Under the pieces are notes generated by a model. It had not been told where the DNA came from and did no database searches. It saw nothing but the letters and a program-made list of their open reading frames with translations. A stretch of 64,000 nt of DNA from Sphingobacterium sp. UBA2700. Its GTDB lineage: Bacteria; Bacteroidota; Bacteroidia; Sphingobacteriales; Sphingobacteriaceae. The stretch is taken from assembly GCA_002354335.1 (NCBI GenBank), contig DELI01000005.1:292385-356384 (forward strand). The letters are read 5' to 3'. A program made the position numbers and the translations under genes. Position 1 is the stretch's first letter; the number at the start of each line of letters is the position of its first letter. Below, in pieces: positions 34,895 to 45,464 of the stretch.

Positions 34895-35968
34895 TTATTC
34901 TAATGTTTTCGCAAAACCCACAATGCAAATCGATAGAATGATGGTTACAATTCCAGCAATAATGGCGGTGTACGTGGGTTTACTCACACCTTTCCATTCT
35001 TTTAACGCAACTCCCCATGCATTGGAAATTAATATGATAAAGGCCATGTGTAAGATCCAGGAACTCGCCCCGTTCCCTAATCTACTCTCGCCCATACCAT
35101 AGAAGAAAAACTGCAAGTACCAGGTTGTTCCAGCAATGGCACATAGCAATAAGTTCTTTCCAATTGGAGAAGTTGAATTTGTATAATCTTTATATGTTTT
35201 GTTCTTCAGTAGTAGGTAGGCACACCAGATGAAGTTGGTACAGAAGCCACCCCAAAGGATTACGATATACGTCACATTATTCTGATACAAGAATTCGCCT
35301 TGTCCGGGATTTGCGGACTTCCATAATTGGTTTGCCACATCTGCCATAGGCTTCCCGGCTTCGATACCGAAATTGAAGCAAGCGCTCAATACGCCCGAAA
35401 CAATCGCAACGACAATCCCTAAGCCAAACTTATATTCTGACTTGGCCTCCTCGGAGAGTGCCCCTAGGCCTTTTTCTTTAAGCATTCCGGCCTTACCGCA
35501 GAGGTAGATCCCGACAATACAAACCAGCAGGCCAATCATCACGCAGATTCCCGCGCTCTCGGTAAAGAAATAGTCGATGCCATGCTTACCCGCTGTTTTA
35601 TTAAAAAAGTAATAGATAGCGGGCATCAAGGCCCCAAAGACCATACTTAAGCCCAAGATGATACTGCTCCCTAGTGATACGCCCAGATAGCGAACGCCTA
35701 GACCATAGGTTAAGCCGCCTATCCCCCAGAGTACACCAAACAGGAAAGTGTAGCCAAGGATACTTGCGCTGCTCTCAGAAATAATCTCCACAAAATTTGG
35801 AATGGTCAGCCAGGCAGCAATCGGCGGAACGATGATCCAGGAGAATAATCCTCCAAGGATCCACATGGATTCCCAGGACCAACCTTTTACCTTCTTGTAA
35901 GGAACATAAAAGCTTCCTGATGCAAATCCTCCAATAAAATGAAATATAACACCTGCGATTGCATTCAT
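34895..35968 (-). CDS. rhaT: L-rhamnose/proton symporter
   Basis: A 357-residue inner-membrane protein with about ten hydrophobic segments, as in RhaT of the drug/metabolite transporter superfamily. It begins MNAIAGVIFHFIGGFASGSF and carries the family's YVPYKKVKGWSWESMW stretch near the first loop. It imports L-rhamnose with protons. First gene of the rha operon; the aldolase gene starts 22 bases after its stop. It completes a path from outer-membrane import through periplasmic rhamnosidase to cytoplasmic catabolism. Confidence 0.93.
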   Translation of the reverse strand: MNAIAGVIFHFIGGFASGSFYVPYKKVKGWSWESMWILGGLFSWIIVPPIAAWLTIPNFVEIISESSASILGYTFLFGVLWGIGGLTYGLGVRYLGVSLGSSIILGLSMVFGALMPAIYYFFNKTAGKHGIDYFFTESAGICVMIGLLVCIVGIYLCGKAGMLKEKGLGALSEEAKSEYKFGLGIVVAIVSGVLSACFNFGIEAGKPMADVANQLWKSANPGQGEFLYQNNVTYIVILWGGFCTNFIWCAYLLLKNKTYKDYTNSTSPIGKNLLLCAIAGTTWYLQFFFYGMGESRLGNGASSWILHMAFIILISNAWGVALKEWKGVSKPTYTAIIAGIVTIILSICIVGFAKTLE

Positions 35969-36125
35969 ATACTATTCTTTAATATCTCTGTTTAGGTTTC
36001 TAATTAATCGAAGATATTTTAAATAGTGCGTTTAACTGTTATGTACTGTCATGCCAAGCGTGGGGAAAGTGTGGCAGGGAGCGAAGAACGAAAGGAGTGA
36101 ATAGGTTTAGTTGGAGGCAAAAAGA

Positions 36126-36151
36126 ATAGGGATGTCTCACGACAACCCTAT
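36126..36151 (-). terminator. Probable terminator of the CoA-transferase/thiolase operon
   Basis: ATAGGGATGT and ACAACCCTAT (36126-36135, 36142-36151) pair with one mismatch around a 6-base loop. On the minus strand the stem is followed by TCTTTTTG. It lies about 35 bases past the stop of the CoA-transferase B gene. Confidence 0.55.
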
Positions 36152-36184
36152 CCCACTTTTTAATTAAAATTCATATGAAAAATT

Positions 36185-36814
36185 CTAATATATCAGTTTC
36201 CCACTGGTATATTGCTTCACGGCATCTATTGACACCCCTTCATGCAACTCGACAACTTTAAATCCACCTTCTGGCAGCACATCGAACACACCAAACTCCG
36301 TCACGATTTTCTTCACGCAGCGGACGCCAGTTAATGGCAGGGAACATTCTTTTAATAATTTCGATTCGCCATGTTTATTCACATGTTGCATGGCAACAAT
36401 GATATTTTCAGCACTGGCCACTAAATCCATAGCGCCGCCCATTCCTTTCACCATTTTTCCGGGGATCTTCCAGTTGGCGATATCCCCATTTTCCGACACC
36501 TCCATGGCGCCAAGAATGGTAAGGTCTATTTTGCGGGCTCTAATCATCCCGAAGCTCATCGCCGAGTCAAAGATCGCAGAGCCGGGCAAGGTCGTGATCG
36601 TTTGTTTACCGGCATTGATATAATCAGCATCCTCTTCGCCTTCATAAGGAAAAGGTCCCATTCCTAGCAAGCCGTTTTCACTTTGCAATACCACCTGCAT
36701 ACCGTCGGGAATGTAATTTGCCACCAAGGTCGGAATACCAATACCCAGGTTGACATAATAGCCATCTTTGATTTCTTTGGCTATTCGCTTTGCAATTCCA
36801 AATTTATCCAACAT
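36185..36814 (-). CDS. 3-oxoacid CoA-transferase subunit B
   Basis: A 209-residue beta subunit of a family I CoA-transferase. The catalytic glutamate is E46 in the signature SENGLLGMGP. NLGIGIPTLVANY is the typical glycine-rich start. With subunit A (37989-38711) it would move CoA between succinyl-CoA (or acetyl-CoA) and a 3-oxo acid such as acetoacetate. The gene is last in a three-gene operon and is separated from subunit A by a thiolase gene. SCOT-type activity is likely, but the preferred acid cannot be read from the sequence. Confidence 0.92.
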   Translation of the reverse strand: MLDKFGIAKRIAKEIKDGYYVNLGIGIPTLVANYIPDGMQVVLQSENGLLGMGPFPYEGEEDADYINAGKQTITTLPGSAIFDSAMSFGMIRARKIDLTILGAMEVSENGDIANWKIPGKMVKGMGGAMDLVASAENIIVAMQHVNKHGESKLLKECSLPLTGVRCVKKIVTEFGVFDVLPEGGFKVVELHEGVSIDAVKQYTSGKLIY

Positions 36815-36817
36815 AGC

Positions 36818-37996
36818 TTAAACTTTTTTTATGATCATTGCACTGGCGCCACCACCACCATTGCAGATAGCGGCTAAGCCAATACTTCCATTTTCTTGAT
36901 GTAATACACTGTTCAAAGTCACGATGATTCTAGCACCGGAACAACCCAGTGGGTGACCTAATGCAACTGCACCACCATATACGTTTATTTTATCGCTTGC
37001 AATCTCCAGCAATTGCGCATTGGCTAATGCAACGACCGAGAATGCCTCATTGAATTCGAAGTAATCGATATCGTTGATTGTTAGTCCTGCTTTTTTCAAA
37101 ACCTTCTGCGTCGCGATAGCCGGAGTAGTCGTGAACCATGCTGGATCTTGCTCTGCGTCAGCATAGGCAACAACCTCCGCCAGAGGCTTTATATTCAGTT
37201 CTTTAACTTTCTCTTCGCTCATCAGGATCACTGCTGCCGCTCCGTCGCTCAGCGTCGAAGCATTTGCCGCGGTAATAGTACCGTCGGTTTTGAATGCAGG
37301 CTTTAATTGCGGAACCTTCTCGAAGTTCACCATTTTAAACTCCTCATCCTCCGCTACGGAAACTGTTCCCTTACGCGATACCACCTCTACAGGAGTTACC
37401 TCATTTGCAAATTTGCCCGTTTCCCAAGCAGTCTTACTTCTTGTATATGATTGGATGGCATAGGAATCCTGATCTTCTCGGCTAATATGGTATTTATCCG
37501 CACATAGCTCGCCACAGTTTCCCATCGCTTCGTTAGAATACACGTCGGTCAAACCGTCTTTTTGTAGGCCATCAATTAACTTCTGATCGCCATATTTTGC
37601 ACCCCAGCGTGTGGTTGCACTATAATAAGGCACCTGGCTCATGCTTTCCATACCCCCTGCCACAACCACATCGGCATCGCCCAATAGAATTTGCTGCACA
37701 CCTAAGCTGATGGCTTTCATACCACTGGCACATACTTTATTGATTGTTGTCGCCGGAATATGATCCGGCAATCCGGCAAAGCGTGCTGCTTGTCGCGCCG
37801 GCGCTTGCCCGACATTCGCCTGTAATACACAGCCCATCAACACCTCGTCAATCTGATCCTTATCTAATCCGATTTCCGAAACAACAGCTTCGATGGCTTT
37901 TGCCCCTAACTGCGATGCGGTAAAACTTGATAATGCACTTCCAAAACTTCCCATTGCAGTGCGTTTTGCTGCAACGATATATACTTTTTTAATCAT
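36818..37996 (-). CDS. Acetyl-CoA C-acetyltransferase (thiolase)
   Basis: A 392-residue thiolase with all catalytic residues: nucleophile C89 in NKVCASGMKA, H348 in GHPLGCSG and C378 in AICNGGGGAS. It condenses two acetyl-CoA to acetoacetyl-CoA or runs in reverse. Its start overlaps the stop of CoA-transferase A by 8 bases, and subunit B follows after 3 bases, so all three are coupled. Together they would interconvert acetoacetate and acetyl-CoA. Confidence 0.94.
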   Translation of the reverse strand: MIKKVYIVAAKRTAMGSFGSALSSFTASQLGAKAIEAVVSEIGLDKDQIDEVLMGCVLQANVGQAPARQAARFAGLPDHIPATTINKVCASGMKAISLGVQQILLGDADVVVAGGMESMSQVPYYSATTRWGAKYGDQKLIDGLQKDGLTDVYSNEAMGNCGELCADKYHISREDQDSYAIQSYTRSKTAWETGKFANEVTPVEVVSRKGTVSVAEDEEFKMVNFEKVPQLKPAFKTDGTITAANASTLSDGAAAVILMSEEKVKELNIKPLAEVVAYADAEQDPAWFTTTPAIATQKVLKKAGLTINDIDYFEFNEAFSVVALANAQLLEIASDKINVYGGAVALGHPLGCSGARIIVTLNSVLHQENGSIGLAAICNGGGGASAMIIKKV

Positions 37997-38711
37997 TGTC
38001 TTCTTTATTTCTTACAGTTCGCTGTTCTATTCTTTTCTCGTATTGATCGCCTTGGAAAATCCGTTGCACAAAGACGCCTGGGGTATGGATAAAATTCGGA
38101 TCCAACTCGCCCGGTTCGACCAATTCTTCCACCTCGGCAATCGTGATCTTCCCACACATAGCCACCGCATGGTTAAAATTCTGTGCTGTCCCGCGATACA
38201 CTAAATTACCCGCCTTATCACCCTTCCAGGCTTTTACAAAAGCAAAATCCGGCTCAAAAGCATATTCCATTAAATATTCCTTCTCCACGCCATGGAAGGT
38301 AAATTTTCGAATTTCCTTGCCTTCGGCAACTTCCGTTCCCACCCCTGCCGGCGTGAAGATTACAGGCATGCCGTAGCCACCTGCCATTAATCGAGATGCC
38401 AAGGTCCCCTGTGGAATCAAGTCCACTTCCAATTCTCCACTGAGCATCTGACGTTCAAATTCCGCATTCTCCCCTACATACGATGCTATCATTTTCTTGA
38501 CCTGCTTTTTCTGTAGCAATAAACCCAAGCCGAAGTCATCAACACCGGCATTGTTACTGATACATGTCAGATCCTTCGTTCCTTTTTGCAGCAATGCAGC
38601 AATCAAATTCTCCGGAATTCCGCATAGCCCAAAGCCGCCCAAAGAAATGGTCATCCCATCTTTGACGTCCTGGATTGCTTCCGAAGCATTTGCCACGCTT
38701 TTATCAATCAT
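37989..38711 (-). CDS. 3-oxoacid CoA-transferase subunit A
   Basis: A 240-residue alpha subunit of a family I CoA-transferase with the CoA-binding GGFGLCGIPENL glycine-rich motif and the KKMIASYVGEN and PQGTLASRLMAGG segments. It forms a heteromer with the subunit at 36185-36814. First gene of the operon; its stop overlaps the thiolase start. Transcription begins in the 457-base divergent region to its right. Confidence 0.92.
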   Translation of the reverse strand: MIDKSVANASEAIQDVKDGMTISLGGFGLCGIPENLIAALLQKGTKDLTCISNNAGVDDFGLGLLLQKKQVKKMIASYVGENAEFERQMLSGELEVDLIPQGTLASRLMAGGYGMPVIFTPAGVGTEVAEGKEIRKFTFHGVEKEYLMEYAFEPDFAFVKAWKGDKAGNLVYRGTAQNFNHAVAMCGKITIAEVEELVEPGELDPNFIHTPGVFVQRIFQGDQYEKRIEQRTVRNKEDND

Positions 38712-39168
38712 AGTTTGAATAGATTTACAATTCCCTTTCGGGAGATAAATAATTATTAAGTCAGCGGAGTCTTTAGTCTCAGTTAAATCCCAGCATTGCC
38801 ATCCGTTACATCGGATTAAAAATACTGTGGCACGAGCTAAATCTTCTGGACTTTGATTTTATAAGTTTATAAGCGAAATAAATATAAGAATATTTTGTTA
38901 AGCATTTAACATCCAATAATTTTTATAAATAAACCATTAAGTAAACAGAATTTTTAAAAAGTTATCAGCGTTTAAAACAAATCCTTGATTTGTTTATTAA
39001 ATATTCACAAAATTTGATAGAATGGGTATTTTAAAAATCTTCTTAGAGTTAAAAGGGAAGCTGTAAAAACCGACAAAACAGTCGCTAGATGAGGGCTTAA
39101 TTTTTATTAAGTTTCACATTGTCTAATTTAATTGGTAAAATTGACATGTAAAGCTTAATCAAACCCAT
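38712..39168. other. Divergent intergenic region
   Basis: About 457 bases between the leftward CoA-transferase operon and the rightward membrane-protein gene; it must hold promoters for both. It is strongly AT-rich from 38860 to 39010. I see no gene, no clear consensus promoter and no hairpin of note. Confidence 0.4.
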
Positions 39169-39759
39169 ATGCGAGTATTTATTTATTCACTTTTATTTTT
39201 CGTTTTTTTAGCTCCCGCAGCTCAGGGACAAATGTTACAGCAGAAGTTAAAAACTTCGAGCCTCGACAGCCAGTTTGTGTATTTGAACTTGTACTCGAAG
39301 TCGCAAAGTGCAGATTTCAAAATTATCCGCAGAGCAAACCTTGAAACCATACGTCAAAATGTGCGCGATTCGCTAAGCACCTACAGAAAGAAGATTGCTG
39401 ATTTATCGTCTTCAAACTCCTCCTCTGCCGGAAATATCAAGGGTCTTCAGGATTCAGTCAACACCCTAACCACGCAATTAGAAGCGGAACAAAAAAAGAC
39501 AGACAGCATTTCCTTCTTAGGAATTGATTTCTCTAAAGGCTCTTATCATACAATGGTATGGGCTATTATTATAGCGCTTGGAGCAGCATTCTTCGGAACC
39601 TTAGTGGCATTCCGCAAAGCAAAAGTCGACACCGACGACTCCAAGAAAACAGTAGATGAATTGCAAGATGAGCTACAAACGCTCCGCAAAAAATCAATGG
39701 AAAGAGAACAACACCTAAAACGACAACTACTGGACGAGCAGTTGAAGAGGAATTCTTAA
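39169..39759 (+). CDS. Hypothetical exported membrane protein with coiled coil
   Basis: A 196-residue protein of unknown function. It has a signal peptide (MRVFIYSLLFFVFLAPAAQG), an extracytoplasmic part with heptad-like character (residues about 60-112), one membrane segment near residues 129-148 (MVWAIIIALGAAFFGTLVAF), and a charged cytoplasmic coiled-coil tail (about 160-195, rich in Glu, Lys and Leu). I do not recognise a named family, although similar small Bacteroidetes proteins exist. It stands alone, followed by a terminator, ahead of the repeat-filled region before atpD. Confidence 0.7.
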   Translation: MRVFIYSLLFFVFLAPAAQGQMLQQKLKTSSLDSQFVYLNLYSKSQSADFKIIRRANLETIRQNVRDSLSTYRKKIADLSSSNSSSAGNIKGLQDSVNTLTTQLEAEQKKTDSISFLGIDFSKGSYHTMVWAIIIALGAAFFGTLVAFRKAKVDTDDSKKTVDELQDELQTLRKKSMEREQHLKRQLLDEQLKRNS

Positions 39760-39763
39760 GGAG

Positions 39764-40213
39764 TAGTTAGTATTTAGTAGTTAGACCTAGGACTGCTATT
39801 TTATTTTAGACATTGAATATTAAAGTATGGCGCCGACTAGGCGCCTTTTTTTATCATTGATTAAGGGCTTTAGGATGATTTTTTGTCTTGAACCAGGAAA
39901 GAAAGGGTGAAAGGATTACGGAATATTACACCATAAGTCTTTACACGAATTACTAACGAATAACTACTTTTTTAAATCAGGAGACAAAGGATGGAAAGAT
40001 TGGTAGGATCCTGCTTATTTTTTAATCCTTCCTTTCTTAGTTCAAAACAAACTTTTCTTCCTTTCCCAGTTCATGACAAAATTTCTTTTCTAAATCAATG
40101 GTTCAAATACATTACACTAAACTCGAAACAATAACATCTAACTTCTAACATCTCAGTCTTAAATCTAAATCCCGCCCCAGATCTAACTACTAAATACTAA
40201 CTACTAAATACTA
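39764..40213. repeat. Composite inverted repeat between the membrane-protein gene and atpD
   Basis: Outer arms: TAGTAGTTAGACCTAGG-type repeats at 39764-39791 and their inverted counterpart at 40182-40213. Inner arms: TTGTCTTGAACCAGGAAAG at about 39883-39904 and inverted copies with CCTTCCTTTCTTAGTTC and CCTTTCCCAGTTCATGACA at 40024-40080. A TAGGATCCTG centre is at 40004-40013. The same arms and centre occur at 58121-58432. No coding capacity; the arms are made of short iterated TAG-containing words. Confidence 0.6.
39829..39852 (+). terminator. Rho-independent terminator of the 39169-39759 gene
   Basis: GGCGCC, a 5-base loop, GGCGCC (39829-39845), then seven T (39846-39852). It lies 70 bases past the stop codon, inside the left part of the composite repeat. 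Confidence 0.75.
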
Positions 40214-40379
40214 TTTTAAAAATCAGCCTTTTACACAGCCATATTCCTAGTAATTGATAGGGTTAGAGGGCTTTTAAAAAAAATATCGATTTATTTACCA
40301 CTTGTCTTTTGGTTTTAAGGAGATAAAACTTATTTTTGCATTCCAAAATGCAGTGTGTAAAAAGCTGTATTAAAATTGA

Positions 40380-41906
<1,527 letters not shown>

Positions 41907-41907
41907 T

Positions 41908-42083
41908 TAGTAGTTAGTATTTAGTATTTAGTAGTGAGACCCTTGGTTTTCTAGTAAATACTAAATACTGGTATAAAATCTATAGTTCTTTTGATTTAGG
42001 GAAATACGAAAAAACACAATTTATTGTCGACAACTATTTCCATCCTAGGTCTTTATACTAACTACTAACTACTAAATACTATA
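41908..42083. repeat. Inverted TAG-rich repeat between atpD and atpC
   Basis: The left arm (41908-41940) is built of AGTAGTTAGTATTTAG-type words and the right arm (42044-42083) of their complements, with CCTAGGTCTTTATACTAAC at its start. The arms are the same family as 39764-40213 and 58121-58157. The 100-base middle is AT-rich with no gene. The element occupies the whole 181-base gap between two subunits of one complex. Confidence 0.6.
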
Positions 42084-42087
42084 TTCA

Positions 42088-42336
42088 ATGAATTTAACAA
42101 TTATTACTCCAGACAAATTAGCTTACGAAGGTACAGTGACTGCTGTTACAGTTCCTGGATCTGCTGGTTCCTTTCAAATTTTGAAGGACCACGCTGCTAT
42201 TGTGTCTACGCTAGATGATGGCAAAGTCATTATTAAAAATAATAATGATGAACAAGTCATTATTATTAAAGGTGGTGTGGTTGAAGTAAAGGACAACAAA
42301 ATCATCATTTTAGCGGAAGGAATTGCCGGAGAATAG
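42088..42336 (+). CDS. atpC: F1F0 ATP synthase subunit epsilon (short form)
   Basis: An 82-residue epsilon subunit consisting only of the N-terminal beta-sandwich (MNLTIITPDKLAYEGTVTAV, PGSAGSFQILKDHAAIVSTL). The C-terminal two-helix domain that inhibits ATP hydrolysis in E. coli (about 139 residues in total) is absent, which is usual for Bacteroidetes. It couples the F1 central stalk to the c-ring. It is followed at once by a strong terminator. Confidence 0.95.
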   Translation: MNLTIITPDKLAYEGTVTAVTVPGSAGSFQILKDHAAIVSTLDDGKVIIKNNNDEQVIIIKGGVVEVKDNKIIILAEGIAGE

Positions 42337-42358
42337 ATAGATAAAAATAAAGATTTTG

Positions 42359-42396
42359 TAGCCCTTAAAACTTCAGGTTTTAAGGGCTATTTTTTT
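42359..42396 (+). terminator. Rho-independent terminator after atpC
   Basis: A perfect 13-bp stem (42359-42371 with 42377-42389, TAGCCCTTAAAAC and its complement), 5-base loop, then seven T at 42390-42396. It ends the atpD-atpC transcript. Confidence 0.9.
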
Positions 42397-42713
42397 GCTC
42401 GTTATTTACAAGAACATTTACCATTTTCGGGATTTCAGGAAGAATTTCGAGCGTTTTTGCAAAAATTGAAGAAATTAAAAAACATACCGATTTTAATTTT
42501 AGTCTACTAACCTCAAAACTAAAATATAATAAATCTTAAATTACATAAAATATTATTTTGTTGAATTCTATTTGTCGAAATAATAAACTTAATGAAAATA
42601 CTTTATTTGCCTATTGTAAGAAATTTTAAATCGGAGTAACTTACAAAGTGATTAAATCACAGGAAGTGTAAACCGGATAAATAGTTCGATTTAGGTAACA
42701 AAAAAAGAAGTGT
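42397..42713 (+). promoter_or_regulatory. Upstream/leader region of the ilv-leu cluster
   Basis: A 317-base AT-rich region that should hold the promoter of ilvE. I find no perfect TAnnTTTG, only near matches such as TCTATTTG at about 42567. A 15-codon frame (42592-42639) and a small nested inverted repeat lie between it and ilvE. Confidence 0.45.
42592..42639 (+). CDS. Possible leader peptide of the ilv operon
   Basis: A short frame encoding MKILYLPIVRNFKSE, 75 bases before ilvE. Five of its first nine residues are Ile, Leu or Val. Just after the stop, GTGATT-A-AATCAC (about 42648-42660) is nested in TTACA...TGTAA, which could form a weak hairpin. This resembles a transcription-attenuation leader, but the peptide is short, the hairpin lacks a U-tract, and AT-rich DNA favours such codons by chance. 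Confidence 0.22.
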   Translation: MKILYLPIVRNFKSE

Positions 42714-43604
42714 ATGCAGTACTATAATCAAGACACCCTAATCTACTTAAACAACAGCTTTGTCAAAGCGAGCAGCGCCGGTGTTGACTTATTCGGTCAA
42801 TCGCTACATTATGGCTATGGCGCATTCGAGGGATTGCGCGCATATAGCACACATAACGGCACACGCATCTTTAAGGCAGAAGAACACTACGAGCGATTGA
42901 AGAAATCATGTGAGGCAATCGGATTGCCTTATTCATGGAATAATCGTGAGCTTATTGAGAAGACGTATGAACTATTGGAGGTTAACAACCTACGTTCGGC
43001 ATACATCCGCCCATTGATCTATTCGGGATCCAATATGCACTTGACCTCAGCAACCTCTGCAAACATCATGATTGCTGCTTGGGAATGGGGACCTTATTTA
43101 GGACAGAACCTATTAAAAGTAAACATCTCAAAGATCGAGCGTCCGAATCCCAAATCCTTTCCAGTCGGAGCGAAAGTATCCGGACAGTTTATCAACTCTA
43201 TCCTAGCGACCAGCGATGCGATACAGCATGGTTTTGATGAGGCATTATTGGTGGATCAGGAAGGCTTTGTCGCGCAAGCTTCGAGCGAGAACTTATTTAT
43301 CGAGAAAGACTTTAAAATATACACCCCGCCATTGGGGAATATCTTCCCTGGGATTACACGCCAGACCGTTATTGATATTTGCAAAGGATTAAACTTTGAT
43401 ATCATAGAAAAGAGATTGTCTGTTCAAGACGTCTATCAAGCTGATAGCGCTTTCTTAAGTGGCACCGCAGCGGGCATTATAGGAATAAATCAAGTAGACC
43501 AAGTTGTTTATCCGGAAGCATGGGAAGACAGCATTGGCGCATCTATCCAACGAAAATATAAAAACTTAGTATTAGAGCAAGAGAATTATGAAGTCATCAT
43601 CTGA
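42714..43604 (+). CDS. ilvE: Branched-chain amino acid aminotransferase
   Basis: A 296-residue class IV PLP aminotransferase. The fold-type IV features are [14 protein letters not shown] near the start, the PLP lysine in [11 protein letters not shown], the [15 protein letters not shown] segment [13 protein letters not shown] and the phosphate loop SGTAAGI. It transfers amino groups between glutamate and the Leu, Ile and Val keto acids. First gene of the cluster. It overlaps ilvD by 17 bases, so the pair is translationally coupled. Confidence 0.95.
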   Translation: MQYYNQDTLIYLNNSFVKASSAGVDLFGQSLHYGYGAFEGLRAYSTHNGTRIFKAEEHYERLKKSCEAIGLPYSWNNRELIEKTYELLEVNNLRSAYIRPLIYSGSNMHLTSATSANIMIAAWEWGPYLGQNLLKVNISKIERPNPKSFPVGAKVSGQFINSILATSDAIQHGFDEALLVDQEGFVAQASSENLFIEKDFKIYTPPLGNIFPGITRQTVIDICKGLNFDIIEKRLSVQDVYQADSAFLSGTAAGIIGINQVDQVVYPEAWEDSIGASIQRKYKNLVLEQENYEVII

Positions 43605-45288
43605 TAACGAAAAGGGAATCAACAAATACAGCAAGATCTTTACGCAAGATCAGACGCAACCAGCGGCGAAGGCTATGCTTTATGGTATCGGTTTGACCGA
43701 TGCAGACATGGAGAAAGCACAAGTAGGTATTGCGAGTATGGGTTATGATGGGAACACCTGTAATATGCACCTGAATGATTTGGCGAAAGTCGTCAAAAAA
43801 GGAATTTGGGAGAGCGACTTGGTGGGCCTGACCTTTGGAACAATTGGAGTGAGTGACGGAATGAGCAATGGTACGGACGGAATGCGCTATTCACTCGTTT
43901 CCCGCGATGTTATTGCAGATAGCATCGAAACAATCTGTGGCGGTCAATACTATGATGGAGTTGTTGCCATTCCTGGGTGTGACAAGAATATGCCCGGTGC
44001 GATTATGGCGATGGGTCGCTTAAACCGTCCTGCAATTATGGTATACGGTGGTACAATTGCCCCTGGCCATTATAAGGGTGAGGAACTGAACATTGTATCT
44101 GCGTTCGAAGCTTTAGGAAAAAAGGTTGCAGGTACGATTTCCGATGAGGATTATGATGGAGTGATCAGACATACCTGTCCGGGCGCAGGCGCGTGCGGCG
44201 GTATGTATACAGCGAATACCATGGCTTCAGCAATCGAAGCGATGGGTATGAGCTTACCTTACTCCTCTTCTAACCCAGCGACATCAAAAGAAAAACAAGA
44301 AGAATGTTTAGAAGTCGGAAAGTACATCCGCATTCTATTAGAAAAAGATATTAAACCTTCGGACATCATGACGCGCAAAGCTTTCGAGAATGCAATGCGT
44401 ACGATTGTTATCCTAGGTGGTTCAACAAATGCAGTATTGCACTTTATCGCGATGGGTAAATCCGTAGGTGTCGATATCTCGCCGGATGATTTCCAACGCA
44501 TGTCGGACGAGACACCGGTATTAGCGGATTTCAAACCCTCAGGAAAGTATCTGATGCAAGATTTACATCAGTACGGCGGTATCCCTGCAGTGCTTCGCTA
44601 TTTATTGGATGAAGGTTTGTTACATGGCGACTGCTTGACCGTAACGGGTAAGACGATGGCGGAAAACTTAGCGGATGTGAAGTCTATTATGGACTACAAT
44701 CAGCCTATCATCCAGCCATTGGCAAAACCTATCAAAGCAACGGGACACTTACAGATTCTATACGGCAATTTAGCAGAGTTAGGTTCTGTTGCGAAGATAT
44801 CGGGTAAGGAAGGTGAGAAATTTACTGGTCCTGCACGCGTATTTGACGGAGAACACGATTTAGTGGCAGGTGTATCGACAGGGAGAATTAAGCCGGGCGA
44901 TGTCATTGTCATCAAGAATGAAGGTCCTAAAGGAGCGCCAGGAATGCCGGAAATGTTGAAACCTACTTCGTTGATCATAGGCGCAGGCTTAGGTACATCT
45001 GTAGCTTTGATTACTGACGGTCGCTTCTCTGGCGGAACACACGGATTCGTCGTTGGACACATCACACCTGAAGCATATGAAGGTGGATTGATTGGCCTGG
45101 TTCAGGATGATGACGTTATTGAAATCGACGCGGTAAACAACACTATTAACCTGAAAGTTTCGGACGAGGAAATCGCTAAACGCCGTGAAAATTGGACGCA
45201 GCCTGCGCTGAAAGTAACGAAAGGCGTTTTATACAAATACGCGAAGACTGTAGCAAACGCTTCAGAGGGTTGTGTGACGGACATGTAA
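43588..45288 (+). CDS. ilvD: Dihydroxy-acid dehydratase
   Basis: A 566-residue iron-sulfur dehydratase. Cluster and Mg ligands lie in [11 protein letters not shown] and [17 protein letters not shown], and the C-terminal [15 protein letters not shown] is the family signature. It makes the 2-keto acid precursors of valine and isoleucine. Its start lies within the end of ilvE; a 176-base gap follows before ilvB. Confidence 0.97.
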   Translation: MKSSSDNEKGINKYSKIFTQDQTQPAAKAMLYGIGLTDADMEKAQVGIASMGYDGNTCNMHLNDLAKVVKKGIWESDLVGLTFGTIGVSDGMSNGTDGMRYSLVSRDVIADSIETICGGQYYDGVVAIPGCDKNMPGAIMAMGRLNRPAIMVYGGTIAPGHYKGEELNIVSAFEALGKKVAGTISDEDYDGVIRHTCPGAGACGGMYTANTMASAIEAMGMSLPYSSSNPATSKEKQEECLEVGKYIRILLEKDIKPSDIMTRKAFENAMRTIVILGGSTNAVLHFIAMGKSVGVDISPDDFQRMSDETPVLADFKPSGKYLMQDLHQYGGIPAVLRYLLDEGLLHGDCLTVTGKTMAENLADVKSIMDYNQPIIQPLAKPIKATGHLQILYGNLAELGSVAKISGKEGEKFTGPARVFDGEHDLVAGVSTGRIKPGDVIVIKNEGPKGAPGMPEMLKPTSLIIGAGLGTSVALITDGRFSGGTHGFVVGHITPEAYEGGLIGLVQDDDVIEIDAVNNTINLKVSDEEIAKRRENWTQPALKVTKGVLYKYAKTVANASEGCVTDM

Positions 45289-45464
45289 TTAGATATAAGA
45301 TGTTAGATGTGAGATATTAGAGCGTGTTTTATCACAAGAGGTAATGGAGGAACAATATACACATCAAGACAATAGAATTTGAACATTAAATTTTAATATA
45401 CATTGGGCAAATAGACAAGCAAGCTGTCTTATCTGAAAGGTCCAATGTCTAAATTCAATAAATA
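45289..45464. repeat. ilvD-ilvB spacer with TTAGAT-type repeat words
   Basis: TTAGATATAAG, TTAGATGTGAG and ATATTAGAG follow one another at 45289-45321, right after the ilvD stop. They match the words of the repeats at 58170-58220 and 58395-58432. No hairpin with a T-tract, so transcription probably continues into ilvB. Confidence 0.45.

Noticed and set aside
44700..45065. 121-codon minus-strand frame inside ilvD
   Set aside because: Antisense shadow of a highly conserved gene with no start context or domain.
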